A stretch of DNA of 64,000 nucleotides from Calcarisporiella thermophila CBS 279.70 (taxonomy: Eukaryota; Calcarisporiellomycota). Below the pieces are notes generated by a model, which did no database searches, was not told the DNA's origin, and saw nothing but the letters and a program-made list of their open reading frames with translations. The position numbers and the translations under genes were made by a program. Each line of letters opens with the position of its first letter. Position 1 is the stretch's first letter. The stretch is taken from contig NW_027192207.1 of NCBI RefSeq assembly GCF_041956535.1, positions 250,810-314,809 of the forward strand, in the 5' to 3' direction. This document shows positions 1 through 10,954 of this stretch, one piece after another.

Positions 1-102
1 GAGCCGAAGGGAGACACAGGGCTCGCTCTTTGGCATTTCATGTTCAACAGGAATGCCATCCTCATTTCGGATCCACTGATCCTCTTCTGAGGATGCTGAC
101 AT
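1..102 (-). CDS. N-terminus of an unknown protein, cut by the left edge
   Basis: An open frame of 34 codons starts with an ATG at 102-100 and leaves the window without a stop. The peptide begins MSASSEEDQWIRNEDG and is acidic. I do not recognise it. It is too short for a confident call, but its position, divergent from the SUR7/PalI gene with about 530 bp between the starts, fits an ordinary promoter-sharing pair. Confidence 0.35.
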   Translation of the reverse strand, partial: MSASSEEDQWIRNEDGIPVEHEMPKSEPCVSLRL

Positions 103-635
103 CGGGATCCAGCCTTGGAGAAAACGAGCAAGGCCCGTGGGTCTGAGTTGGAAAGGGGAATAGGGTTTGTCAATAGCGAGAAGGATTTTTCATTGTGCAA
201 CGATTGTCACTCCGAATTTTTTTTCAGCTGAAATGGAGTAAGCGTTTGATAGCTAAGAGGGGGGACAGGCCGTTTATCAGAGCCCCCGCTGCGTTCCTCC
301 ACACTTTGTTCCACTTTTATCTTCTTGGTACGCTCTTTCTGCTGCTGCCAATCTCATGGACTCTAGTGTGCATTCCTGCCCCATCCAATTCGGTTGCTGA
401 TTACTGTCGTCAACCAGCGCTCCCGCATTCCAGTTTAATTATTACCTCGCTATTTATTCCTAATTTATTGCTACTCCTTAACTCTCCTTCCTTTGGTGTC
501 CGGTGCGCAATCTGCTTGTAAGCATTCAAAGCATTCAAGCATACTCATCCCAGGACACCATGAGCCTAACTAGTTTCCCTTTTGTTCCCCCTAGGTACCA
601 GCACTGAAATAATAATAATACTCTAATAGTGCGCT
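103..635. other. Intergenic, probable divergent promoter region
   Basis: No gene seen. A 108-codon frame at 195-521 (+) lacks motifs and is followed by stops in the frame of the next gene. Two in-frame stops lie just upstream of the ATG at 636, which fixes that start. Confidence 0.5.
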
Positions 636-1595
636 ATGTTTCTCCTCTTTGCGGTCGCCTCCGCTTTTGCCGGCTTCGTGTTTCTCTTGTTCCCGGTGAT
701 AGGCTTGCTCGGCAACAAGCCACTTCTTAAAGATCTCTTTTTCTTCATCGTATATCCGAACTCTCCCGCGTCCACCGCCGGTTCCTCCGACTATTACACC
801 TTCGCTTTGTGGGGCTATTGCAAAGGCAATGAAGCAACCGGGGTATCCATGTGTAGCTCTCCCCAGATTGGGTACATGGGAGGTGGGTTGAATGGGATAT
901 CTTGCGATAGACAAGGGATGTTTGTCGATTGACCTCTTTCTGCCTCTCTCTCCGCCCAGATCCCACCTCAGAACCCATCAACGCGATCATCAAAATTACC
1001 GGCTATGATCCGGTCATTGGTGTGATCGCATCCGTTATTGCCGTACTTTACATTTTGGCCATATGCTGCGGCTTCGTTGGAATGCTGCTGGGGTTGGGTG
1101 CTCATCGCCAACGCGTATTATCGTGTCTTGCCCATTTCTTAACTCTCTTCGCCACGGGAATTGCTGGTAATACTAAGACGATATATGCTGTGTAATTTTT
1201 GCCCACAAACATATGCATTTTTCCGTATAACATAGCCCTTGGTTGGATCATTGTGTGCGTCGCACATTCACGGCTGAAGATGTTTGCAAACAGTTCTGCA
1301 AAAGATACATTTAAAGTAGGCTTTGGGCCGGCGACTTGGCTCTCGCTGGTAGGCTACTTCGGAATCATATACTAGAATCTGTAGCCCATCTTGCCCGTAT
1401 ATGTTTTAGGTTGCCATGTGCTGTTATTTTGCCAGCTCCATGTCTTTCCTTGTCTCCTGCTGTTATCCCGGGATGGATGTCGTGGACATTTACGATAAAA
1501 TCAGGGATCGCTTCGCGGGCCGTTCAAAGCCAAAAACCAAAGAGATGCGAGAGGTGGACGAAGAATCAATTGAGCAGCAGCAGCAGCAGCAATAG
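636..1595 (+). CDS. PalI/Rim9/SUR7-family four-helix membrane protein
   Basis: Exons 636-882, 960-1166, 1236-1348 and 1410-1595 give a 250-residue protein. Four hydrophobic helices lie at about residues 3-26, 102-127, 136-165 and 189-212. The long first extracellular loop contains the W-G-Y-C...C pattern (around TFALWGYCKG...SMCS) typical of the SUR7/PalI superfamily. The cytosolic tail is short and charged and ends in six glutamines coded by a CAG run. Family members organise plasma-membrane eisosomes (SUR7) or act in ambient-pH sensing (PalI/Rim9); the sequence does not decide which. In-frame stops upstream support the start. The third intron (1349-1409) is needed to make helix 4; without it the frame stops at 1375. 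Confidence 0.85.
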
Positions 1596-3312
1596 CGGGT
1601 TGTTTAATATGTGTTTTCCAATTCCCATTGTACACATTCTTCGGAGTGAGGTTTCATACCAGTAGGCCGTGCTTGGGAGGAACGTGTCGTTTAATAATAA
1701 ACTAATAAATGAATGGATTGTCCCCTTTTAATGCATTTGCTCTGAAAGCAAGTTCTGAAACAATATAAATATATAATATGGGGAGATTCCATAATGAATC
1801 AAAAAAAATGTAAGGTTATAAGTATTACAGAATTTGATTGGCCCAGATATTATATAGTTTATCTTTAATATTATGTCGGTTTTTTGAGGTCTAATAACTC
1901 TACCAATATACATTCAGGTTCCCTCATTTTGGGTGCAATGAATACCCCATTACTTGCCGTTTCTTTTGGAAACCACATGCAAAACTTTCCCTTCCCTCAG
2001 TAGTGTTACATAGAGTTGGTAACCTAGCCTAAAGCCCACCTGGTTATGTTGGTGGCCTTTTTGTTCCACTCTTAAACCCCCTAAGACCAACATGGTCCCT
2101 AATTAGCAGGATAGAGGGGTCTTCAACAGTGTTCGAAGTAGGAGGAACATCAGAGAGGGAAATGTTTTGGCTCACCAGCAATTAAAATTAACCTAATTTC
2201 TCTGAGGAAATCAACTGTTGCTCCCGAACCTCTATCCTGGCCAGGAATTTTCCCCATAATATGTATGAAGAAGAAGAAATGCAAGGCAAGGAAACTATAG
2301 GAGACCACCAAGGGAGCGAGGTGGTATTTTCAGCTTCAATCAAACCCCCTTGTGTTCTAGTGTAAATTTTATTTCCTTGATTCCATCTCTTCTTTTGACC
2401 CCACGCTCTTTTCATACCTCCTATCCACCAACTCATATGTGTCAATCTATATAATCACCGACAACCTCATCAACCGCTTACATAAGCAGTCCATATCCAG
2501 CTCGTCCCAGAAAGAGGGGAGTTAAGAAGTAATCTCAAACAAAACCATAAAATAAAAAATTAATGGAAAGTGAGGCATGGACTGCCGATTTCGCCATGTT
2601 ACTATTATGATCTCTACTTTTTTTTTCTGATCCTTATATTTTCTTAATTATTTTTATTTTATTATATTTACTATTATAGGAGTCCAAAAATCGAAATACT
2701 TCTGTTATGCTTGGTCAGCTAGCATTGTAACGTGGTCGAGCGTGATGAACGACGACAAGCATTTGCTTTGTAACATGGATAGATTTCCTGACTGATTGAT
2801 GGAGGCCACCCAGGCGGCCCTCCAACTAGATCCAGTATTACACACGTAAGTGGTGCAATGAGATTGCGCCACTGCTACATCATGCTTAACTAGTCGGCGG
2901 TGCAGAGCATAGCCAGTTAGCAGGAAGACCAGTCCGGATGCGTTCAGGACGGAGGTATTATCTACCATTAGTGAATGGAGTAATATGCAGCATGCTGCGA
3001 TTATATCCATCCCAAATTGAGAAATAAAACGGGGAATGGAAGTCGAAAGAGTTGCATAATGGAGATAAAATCACGACATAATGGGTATATACTGTAAGTC
3101 GATATAATCTCGGTATACTACTTTTTGATGACGAGAAGTTGAAGAATGCAAAAGTATTCGAGAATTAATTTATTACTATAGTTATCGAATTTTTAAAGAT
3201 ATATTGGAGAGCATTATAATAACTATGCACTATTCAGATTTCGGTACTTGGGATTTATCATTATTTCTTGTTACATATGACTTCCTTATGGTACTGGATC
3301 ATCCCATTATGC
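1596..3312. other. AT-rich intergenic stretch
   Basis: No intact gene recognised. Short frames at 1728-1913 and 2188-2445 (-) show no motifs. The only hint of former coding content is the transposase-like piece at 2957-3010. Confidence 0.5.
2705..3010 (-). pseudogene. Possible PIF/Harbinger transposase C-terminal remnant
   Basis: The frame starts MDIIAACCILLHSLMVDN. The string I-I-A-A-C-C-I-L-x-H resembles the (I/V)IAxCxxLHN motif near the C-terminus of PIF/Harbinger (DDE_Tnp_4) transposases. The remaining 80 residues match nothing I know, and no catalytic DDE part is visible. The resemblance rests on about 15 residues, so chance is a real alternative. Confidence 0.25.
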
Positions 3313-3720
3313 CTACTCGAACTCAAACTCGCAAGAACTTCGCTTGAACTTGTCATGAGCTGGGAATAGGTGTGTGGCTACTCGCTGAACAAATTCGTTT
3401 TCCAATCGAGGCGTAGCGAGATAACTATGCAACTCAGGCGTAATTATGGGTACGTATTTTGGGAAAGAGGTTGGATTACCGGGGGAATTTGGTGGTAGGA
3501 TATTATATGTCGCCTTGATAGCACATATTATTCCATTTTGAGGGCATGTTACAGATATTATTGGTCTTCCAAGGTCATATAGTTCGTAGCTTGATGCAAG
3601 AAAGGGACTTAGGGACTTGTCTATACGATAAAACCATCTGTACGATGGTGGCGGAGCAGCTGCCACCTGGATAGATAGCAATAAAATGCTTACGATTATC
3701 AATAAGGAAAAGTCTTTCAT
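3313..3720 (-). CDS. Small secreted protein of unknown function
   Basis: A single exon encodes 135 residues. The first 22 form a clear signal peptide (MKDFSLLIIVSILLLSIQVAAA). The mature part is about 113 residues with three cysteines and a Lys-Arg pair eight residues before the end (KFKRSSCEFEFE), a possible kexin site. A TATA-like box lies about 50 bp upstream on the same strand. The small, exported, family-less product fits effector- or wall-type secreted proteins, but nothing shows a function. It is isolated in a gene-poor stretch. Confidence 0.6.
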   Translation of the reverse strand: MKDFSLLIIVSILLLSIQVAAAPPPSYRWFYRIDKSLSPFLASSYELYDLGRPIISVTCPQNGIICAIKATYNILPPNSPGNPTSFPKYVPIITPELHSYLATPRLENEFVQRVATHLFPAHDKFKRSSCEFEFE

Positions 3721-3768
3721 GAGAGGCAGTAAATTATAAGAGGAAAGGGTTTCCTGAAGGGTAGAGCC

Positions 3769-3776
3769 TTTTTATA
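3769..3776 (-). promoter_or_regulatory. TATA-like box of the small secreted protein gene
   Basis: TATAAAAA on the minus strand, about 50 bp before the ATG at 3720. It falls inside the 74-codon frame 3734-3958 (-), which argues that this frame is not a gene. Confidence 0.45.
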
Positions 3777-5653
3777 TTATATTTTTCATCTTTATATAGC
3801 AAAATTGACTCGCTTGTTGTGAAGTAAATTCCTGCATTTATCATTTGGTGTGTAACAGTGTTATATTCAAAAAAACCTGGCAGATGTTGATAACAACATT
3901 CTTTAACGAGACCTATCTTGCATAAGTAGGCAAATGAACAAGCAACAAAAATCGTCAATACATGCAGTAACAGCTTGCGGTTTTAGATCGAATATTGTAC
4001 AAATGCCATACTTTAAGATGAAGTCAATTTTAATTAGTGTAGATAGAGGGTGAATTGATCAGATTAATAAACACAACCTGTCCCAGAGATTGAAAAAAAC
4101 AGATCGAAAATTATTTTATGAGAATTGCTTCTATAGTTTTTCTCGCACTCAAATGTATAACTGTCCCGGTACTGTTATAGAGTTGAAAACTTAAAGGAGG
4201 TTCAATTTTTTTAAGAAAAAATATTTATTAGAACCTGTTCTGCATTATCCTGCCAGCTTTCTATTGTTATTTAAGTAATGCTAATATCTAATAACGACAA
4301 AGTCATTTATAAGTACGCTTAGGAGACCATGAGGTGCTGGTCATATAAAAAAGATTGCCACCCACGAGCTAGTCCCGAAAGTAATCAGACGGACCCTCTT
4401 TCTTACTGTAGATCTAGCAGGAGGGCGGAACGAAACTTTCGGAAAACTTAAAACACTTACGTTGGTAGAGGAAAAAAGAAAGTGGTCACCTGGCTCAGCT
4501 GCCCAACCCTCTGTCTGGTCTGCTCAACTGAAGGATAAGTAGAACTTGGTCTAAATTAAGTAAAAAACATAAAAGTCTCGTGCTTTCGTCCACTCTTAAG
4601 ACTCCAATGAAAACCGCTCCCAGCAGCAACGGCAAAGATAAGGACACAGCAAAAACATGGATAGCAAAAAAAAACAAGACAGCAAGAAAGTTAAGAGGAA
4701 AGTCAAAAACAATGACATCATCACTACCATCAGTAATGACAACAAACAATCGTCGGCGACCAAACTAACGTCAAGGATGACAACAGCAACCACACTTCTC
4801 TACCAAATAAAAATCGAACACGATAACGACGGTACTAAAGACACCAGTGAACTACCAGCAGATCGACCTAAATATCCTGAAAAAACCCACTCAGGCGAAC
4901 CATTGAAAGCAAACAAAAGAACAATACATCCGAAAAAAGAAATTACAACGAAGGATTCTAATTTCTCCAAGCACTTCCAAATATAAGATCTTCCCAACAC
5001 ATCAGAGCTATTCTCCAAAGTTACTCGCAGCACTATGCTCATTATAAAGATTACTACATATATTCTGGGTTCGGGTCAAACATAATCTTTTCACTTGCCC
5101 CCTACCCAATAACATCACATTTTTAGATATATCTTGACCAAGTAGGCCAAGAGTTTACCTGGGTGATTTTGACGTAAAGGTTTACCCTACTGTTCATAGG
5201 ATTCTTGTCAATAAAATCCTGTGTAATAGTCAAAAAAAAAAAAATGGAATCATTAAGACAAAATTTGTCTTAATGGTTGCATTTTCTTGCCCAATCCGAC
5301 AGATCGGCCGCCATAATGAGTTAGATAATTATCAGCTTTTTAGATTTAATTAGTAGAAGTTTCCATGAAATTGTTTGTGTGATAGAGTTTCCCTTTTCGC
5401 GCTGGGCTCTGGAGCTGGCCTTTAACTGTTACGAATATCGGTTGTTCTCAACTGGGAATTCCCTCACATTGAAGCCAGGAAGGCGTCTCTGATATTTTTT
5501 TTCCCCCACACACTCTCTTCCTTCTTCTTTCATTGAATTCTTTCCTCCTTCCGCGGTGTTTTTCTCTATCCTTATGCGTGTTCATCTTGAATTGTTGAAT
5601 TCTTGCACCCGTGAATTTCATCCCTAACCCAGAAGCAAAAGAAAAGAGAGACC
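3777..5653. other. Intergenic stretch with low-complexity frames and a palindrome
   Basis: Overlapping low-complexity frames lie at 4495-5042 on both strands (Lys/Asp/Thr-rich on +, Leu/Phe-rich on -). None shows a motif, so I call no gene. A near-perfect palindrome sits at 5251-5275. The last 200 bp are pyrimidine-rich and probably hold the KEX2 promoter and leader. Confidence 0.45.
5251..5275. repeat. Short perfect palindrome
   Basis: Two 12-bp arms (5251-5262 and 5264-5275) around a single A, directly after a run of 13 A at 5232-5244. It lies 380 bp upstream of KEX2. The role is unknown; it could be a structural remnant of a small mobile element. Confidence 0.6.
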
Positions 5654-8379
5654 ATGCGATTGAATGTGCCCGTTTATTTTTTATTCCTCCTTCCGTTCAT
5701 CCAAGTCTCTTATACCCAGTTCACCCAGAGGCGTGATTACGACCAGAGCGACTACTATGCTATGGAAATTGAGAGCGGCGTGTCCCCGCTAGAGGTTGCC
5801 CGACACTTGGATTTAGTCTGGGAAGGTCCGGTAGGAGAGCTACCCAATCACCATCTCTTCCGCATGGGGAGGCGGAGCGAGAACTACTTGCAACAGAGAT
5901 TGCTAGAACGTCGGCTAACATCCCCGAGTGAAACCCGCGAGCACACAGTGGTGGCTGCAGTGAAATGGGTGGAGAAACAGGTTCCTCACTGGCGACATAA
6001 GCGGGTCATTCCCATGACATCGGACCAGCGACGGAGTAAAAGTGGATGGGCCAGAAGAAGAAAGAGACAGCGGGGCCAGTCAGGCAAGAATGGGTCGAAT
6101 TTCCGTAACATAGTTGAGACACTCGGGATCAAGGATCCATGGTTTGGGCAACAGTGGCATTTGGTACGCGACAACATGTCCATTCCATACTCTGTACCCA
6201 CTTGACTTGACCGCTTTATCTGTTATAGTACAACGATGTAGGCAATGACCTAAACGTGACAGGTGCATGGGAACAAGGTACAAGCTTCTTGCGTGAGTTC
6301 GTGAAAAAGGACGGGGAATTAACGAAATATCTCTTGGTTTATACCATAGGCATCACGGGCAAAGGTGTGATAGTCTCGATCATTGATGATGGGGTGGACA
6401 TGCACAGTGAAGATATCCGAGCCAATTTCGTATGTTTTCTGTTGATGTTTTTGTGCCACCTTTGAGTAGGGCCACTAACAGCTAAATGGCTATCCCCTCG
6501 ATAGTATGCTCCCGGGTCCCACGACTTCAACGATAATGCCGACCTCCCATTACCTCGGCTCTCTGACGATTATCACGGAACGCGATGTGCGGGTGAAATC
6601 GCCGCCGTGAAGAACAGCGTGTGCGGGGTTGGTGTCGCATTCGACGCCAAGGTTTCAGGTAGGCGGTAACCTCAATCCCTCAACCATGGCATTGTGTCTA
6701 ATTACCCTGCCTACTTCAGGAATTCGAATACTCTCTGGTGCTATCACCGATGTTGACGAAGCGGCGGCATTGAACTACGCTTATCAGGAGAATGCTATCT
6801 ATTCCTGCAGTTGGGGCCCTCCGGACAATGGCCAAGCAATGGAGGCCCCCAGGGAGATTATCCAGCGAGCATTAGAGAACGGCGCTCGACATGGTCGTGG
6901 AGGCAAAGGGAGCATCTATGTGTTCGCGACGGGGAACGGGGGGTACAACGAGGATAATTGTAATTTCGACGGATACACAAACAGTATTTATACCACGACC
7001 ATCGGTGCCATTGACTATATGAACAGCCACCCGTTGTATTCGGAAAGATGTGCCGCTCAGCTGGCCGTGACTTATAGCAGTGGAAGCGGAGGATATATTG
7101 TAAGATTTTTCTTTTATGGATTGGATATATGAGAGTGTTGAATCCCTGTTTTTCTCGCCAATGTTCAAATTAGTTTACGACGGACGTCGGCTCGAACACA
7201 TGCACCAATATCCATGGCGGTACTTCTGCGGCTGCACCGCTGGCCGCGGGCGTTTTTGCCTTAGTTCTTTCAGTACGCCCCGACCTCTCTTGGCGCGATA
7301 TACAGCGCCTATGCGTTGAAACCTCGGTGCCTATTTCGCCAAACGATCCTGAGTGGCAGCTAACGGCTGCCGGCCGCAAATTTAATCCCAAATTCGGCTA
7401 TGGTAAGCTGGATGCCGGCAGAATGCTGGATGCGGCAGCCAACTACACGCCAGTTGGGCCTCTGATCCGCCTGGACATGCCAATAGAGCAGGTTGGCTGG
7501 AATTTGCCACAATCCGCCCAGGGCATCACGAGCATGGTGGAAGTACGTGCTAATGATGTGCTGAAGCTGAAGCGGTTAGAGCACGTCGGAGTGATTCTGG
7601 ATCTAGAGCATGAGCAGCGTGGGGATGTGGAGGTGTACTTGATCAGCCCATGGGGAGTGACTTCCCAGCTCGCGTCGCGTCGCCGATTGGATATGAGTGG
7701 AGAGGGATTTAAGAATTGGACGTTCTCGAGCGTTCAACACTGGGATGAGGACCCGGTGGGGACCTGGTCGTTGAGGGTAGTCGACCGAGTCAACCCGGAG
7801 AAATCTGGCCGATTGAACAGCTGGCAGTTGATTCTCTATGGCGAGGAGTTCACTGCCCTGAAGGAGTCAGAGCCCACTCTCTCGGTAGCTCCGGGAGATA
7901 CCAAACCCATAGAAAAAGAAAAGGCAATTCTTGCGAAGAATACATCTATCCCTCTCGACTCAAGCTTCCAAGTGGGGCCTCTCCCAAGTTCCTATGCCTT
8001 ACCATCTCACAATGGCAGCGTGCGTATCCAATCGGCGGTGGATACAATTTCTCAGGGTGCGACGATGCGTGAATCGAATCTGTTGGCGGTGTGTACGTGT
8101 TGCGTCGGAATGTTAATGATAATCGGTCTCATTGCCTCGGCAGTCATGTACTTCAATCTATGGGGGCGGCTGAGGAGTACCTTAGCGAAGAAAAAGGCTG
8201 ATCCCTGTGCGTTAGCACACCAGTACGAGTTTTGCAGATTAGGGGTAAAAGACTCGGAGAGTGAGGCGGGCGATACACAGCACCCGCTGACCAGGGAGGA
8301 AAGCCCACTGTTGGGTTACACTTTAGGCCGGCCTCGAGAAGGTATAGACAGGGAAGACGAGATTCCTAAGGCACATTGA
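5654..8379 (+). CDS. KEX2: Kexin, the late-Golgi subtilisin-type proprotein convertase
   Basis: Exons 5654-6163, 6229-6277, 6350-6429, 6505-6658, 6720-7099 and 7174-8379 give 792 residues. Order: signal peptide (1-21), propeptide with basic cleavage clusters near residue 140, catalytic domain (about 155-450), P/Homo B domain (about 455-600), Ser/Thr-rich stalk, one membrane helix (about 694-720), acidic cytosolic tail. Catalytic residues are visible: Asp199 (IIDDGVD), His237 ([11 protein letters not shown]), oxyanion Asn337 (ATGNGG), Ser409 (HGGTSAAAP). The enzyme cuts secretory precursors after Lys-Arg or Arg-Arg in the late Golgi. Domain order and length match yeast Kex2. Intron 2 (72 bp) is a multiple of three without a stop. 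Confidence 0.97.
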
Positions 8380-8982
8380 ACTTGCAGAGGGAGACTGCAA
8401 GAAAGAAAAAGCAAATATAATGGTCGTAGGCGTATTTCATTGTTAATATTTTCTTTTTTCCTCAGCGTTGTTTGTAACTTTTTTTTTTCACTTTCCTATT
8501 TTCTTTAAACCTCATCTGCCATGCCCTATATACCAGGACCCTTGAGGCCTCCACACCGCTTACTATATTCCAATCAATACAAACTCTCCTTCCTATTATA
8601 CCCTGTCCCCTCATCCCAAAACGTGGAGAGCGAATAGAAATTCGCAGAATTCCCCTCAGATCGAGTTTAATTGCTTGCTACCAATTAGGACTTATTGTTT
8701 CCTTAGGATTTTCGATCACGAAAAATGTATTTCATTCCAGCCTCGCAGTCTATGCGCACCTATTGTTATATTTTTTTTTTTATCCTGTACTTTCTCTTCC
8801 TCCATCCATTTCGTTTCTCGCCTCCCTCAGTCATTCTTTGGACTGTTGCGCGTTAATGACTTTTGATTTCCAATCCTTTGAGTAATCATGTGAGTACCCC
8901 GCCCCCTGTGGCTCTCATCTCTGCTTGTTTCCATTGACTGGCTCTCAAGCTATTTATCTCTAGTACAGTGTTCGATACCGGT
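8380..8982. other. Intergenic: KEX2 3' end and next promoter
   Basis: T-rich tracts and no recognisable gene. A 63-codon frame at 8675-8866 shows no motif. An ATG at 8888 cannot be spliced in frame to the next gene with normal GT-AG sites. Confidence 0.5.
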
Positions 8983-10482
8983 ATGGCTTGCTCTATAGAG
9001 TCTTGGGATGATGATGCAATAGATTTGGATCGCATCATTGCCGAAAACGAAACGGTCGACAATCTAATGGCGGAGCTGATGATACCAGATATCGACATCG
9101 ATATACTGGATGTGAACGAAATGGTCGAGAACGATGTAAGCTTTGTTTAATAAGTGTCTTTAGATGAAAGAGAGTTCAATTGGAATTCCATTGCCAATAT
9201 CTCGCGTCACTAGGACCATTCTTTGTCCACTGGTATCTTTGACCACGAGACAAGCCGCGAGAACGGATTGTCGTCGTTTGCCAAGTGGTTATCAAAGAAA
9301 CCCCAAGACGAAGGGAGTCCTGACCCCGACCCGATATTGGAAGATATCGATTTCGATGTCGAAACGCTATGGGACACAGGACCCTCAATCTCAGAGGTGA
9401 TATTGCATTTGTTTTGGCTCCTCAACATGCCGCTGAAGGTTTTTATTTTTTTCACTCTCGTAGCTGCTTATCGATGACGATGACTGGTTTTTTCCTGATG
9501 CATTTGGTAAGGACTGAAGAATGCTTCTTGTTCTCTGTTTTCGCACAAATGAGGGCTGACTCGGTTTCCAGGTTTGACAAGTCCGCCTTCCCTTAAATCA
9601 GACGCGTTCCGCCGCCATCCGCCTAGGAAGGCAGCACCATATAAAACTGCGGAACCTTGTATCAATTCGCGCACCACCCGCCAGGCGAAAGCGCCATCCA
9701 TCTACGAGAAGCCGCGTTTCCCGTCAAGCATGCTCTCGCCAAACCCATCACATGGCGCTCCACGGACAACTTCTTGTGTATGCATTGCACCCCAGAGGCC
9801 GCAGGCCGGCCTCCCCACCTCAAACACCTTTCCACGATCAGTACCTGCATCTAGGAAGGTCTCCAAACCTGTACCAGTTCATGCCACCCCTTCTCCACGC
9901 ATCACCCAATCCTCCTCCCTCTCCTCTTCTTCCTCGCTGCCTGTACAAAGGTCTAAACCCCACACCTCCCAGCTACCGTCTCCGCGATCGCCTAGTTTTG
10001 CTCAAACAACGCATCAGGCCTCACGCAACATCCTTACCCCCTCTTCCTCTTCCTCGCGTCGCGTTACCATGCTCCCCTCTCCTTCGGGCAGTCCGCGCTC
10101 CCAACCCACCCTGAGTCGAAGCTTCACCTCGGTCGACACTTCCCGGCTCTCGGTCTCTCCCACTCCCACCCATGGCAGACGCTTGAGCACCGCAACCTCC
10201 ACCCCCAACTTGCGTGCCTCCACAGCCTCTAATCGACTGTCTCATCTCCCCTCCCTAGCCTTTTCCAACTCGCGGGCGGCGAGCCAGACTCTAACACCGC
10301 AGTCCGTCTGCCCTTCCACTCTACCCCCTCTGCCGAATAGCGGGAAACGATTGTCGAGGATCCCAACTGCCCCCGCCTTGCTATCTGCATCGCAGCGATC
10401 GTCGAATTGGAGCGGCCTAGAAACAGACAGTCACTACGCCCGACGGATTTCGCATCTCTCCCTTAAGAAGCGGCAAACCTAG
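8983..10482 (+). CDS. Acidic N-terminus / basic Ser-Pro-rich protein with an SxIP motif
   Basis: Exons 8983-9135, 9214-9396, 9464-9506 and 9572-10482 give 429 residues. The first 140 residues are strongly acidic (Asp/Glu-rich, e.g. DIDIDILDVNE); the rest is low-complexity, basic and rich in Ser, Pro, Arg and Thr, hence probably disordered. I recognise no folded domain. SRIP at residues 388-391 sits in a basic Ser/Pro-rich setting (KRLSRIPTAP). That is the classic SxIP context bound by EB1-type microtubule plus-end proteins, so a microtubule-associated role is a reasonable guess, not a finding. The ATG at 8983 is the first usable start; exon phases close exactly. Confidence 0.8.
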
Positions 10483-10954
10483 TTCTAGGACGTCGATGAC
10501 CAAGCTTTTCATCTCATATTACTTTCTCGGTCACACTTATCATTTTGCTATTAGTACTATTCTGGGTCTTTGTTAACAGAATACAGTAGATTAGTCCCTT
10601 TCCTATTTGCTCTCGTACATAGTTTCACGAAGGGAGAGAATTCGCGGCGAAAAGTAGGGAACACATTTTAGAACTGTACAAAATGACTCCAACATGTCTT
10701 TCGCAGAGGGTAAGCGTAGATAAATGAAACATAATATGACAGGGAAAGACGAAGGGGAGAAGAGAGAAGGAAAAAAAAAACTATCTTCAAGCTACTGAAA
10801 TAGAGAAAAGGAGAAAAGCGAAACAAGAGAAAATACACAGCGAAAATAATTGAGCTCCATGGGTAGAGCACTATAGAAAAAAAAAAACTTCGGCTACTTT
10901 ATCCACATGCAAAAAAGCAAAACAAGTGTCAATATTCTTTTTTATTTTGGGACA
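10483..10954. other. Convergent 3' intergenic region
   Basis: It separates the 3' ends of the acidic/Ser-Pro protein (+) and the K+ channel (-). It contains a purine-rich tract at about 10740-10830 and no gene. Confidence 0.5.

Noticed and set aside
1336-1665. 109-codon frame at the end of the SUR7/PalI gene
   Set aside because: Wrong frame; exon 4 in another frame supplies the fourth membrane helix and the natural tail.
3734-3958. 74-codon frame next to the small secreted protein gene (-)
   Set aside because: It overlaps the TATA box and promoter of the better-supported gene and shows no signal peptide or motif.
4495-5042. Overlapping frames on both strands, one very hydrophobic
   Set aside because: Low-complexity composition (Lys/Asp/Thr on one strand, Leu/Phe on the other) explains the long frames; no conserved motif or splice logic.
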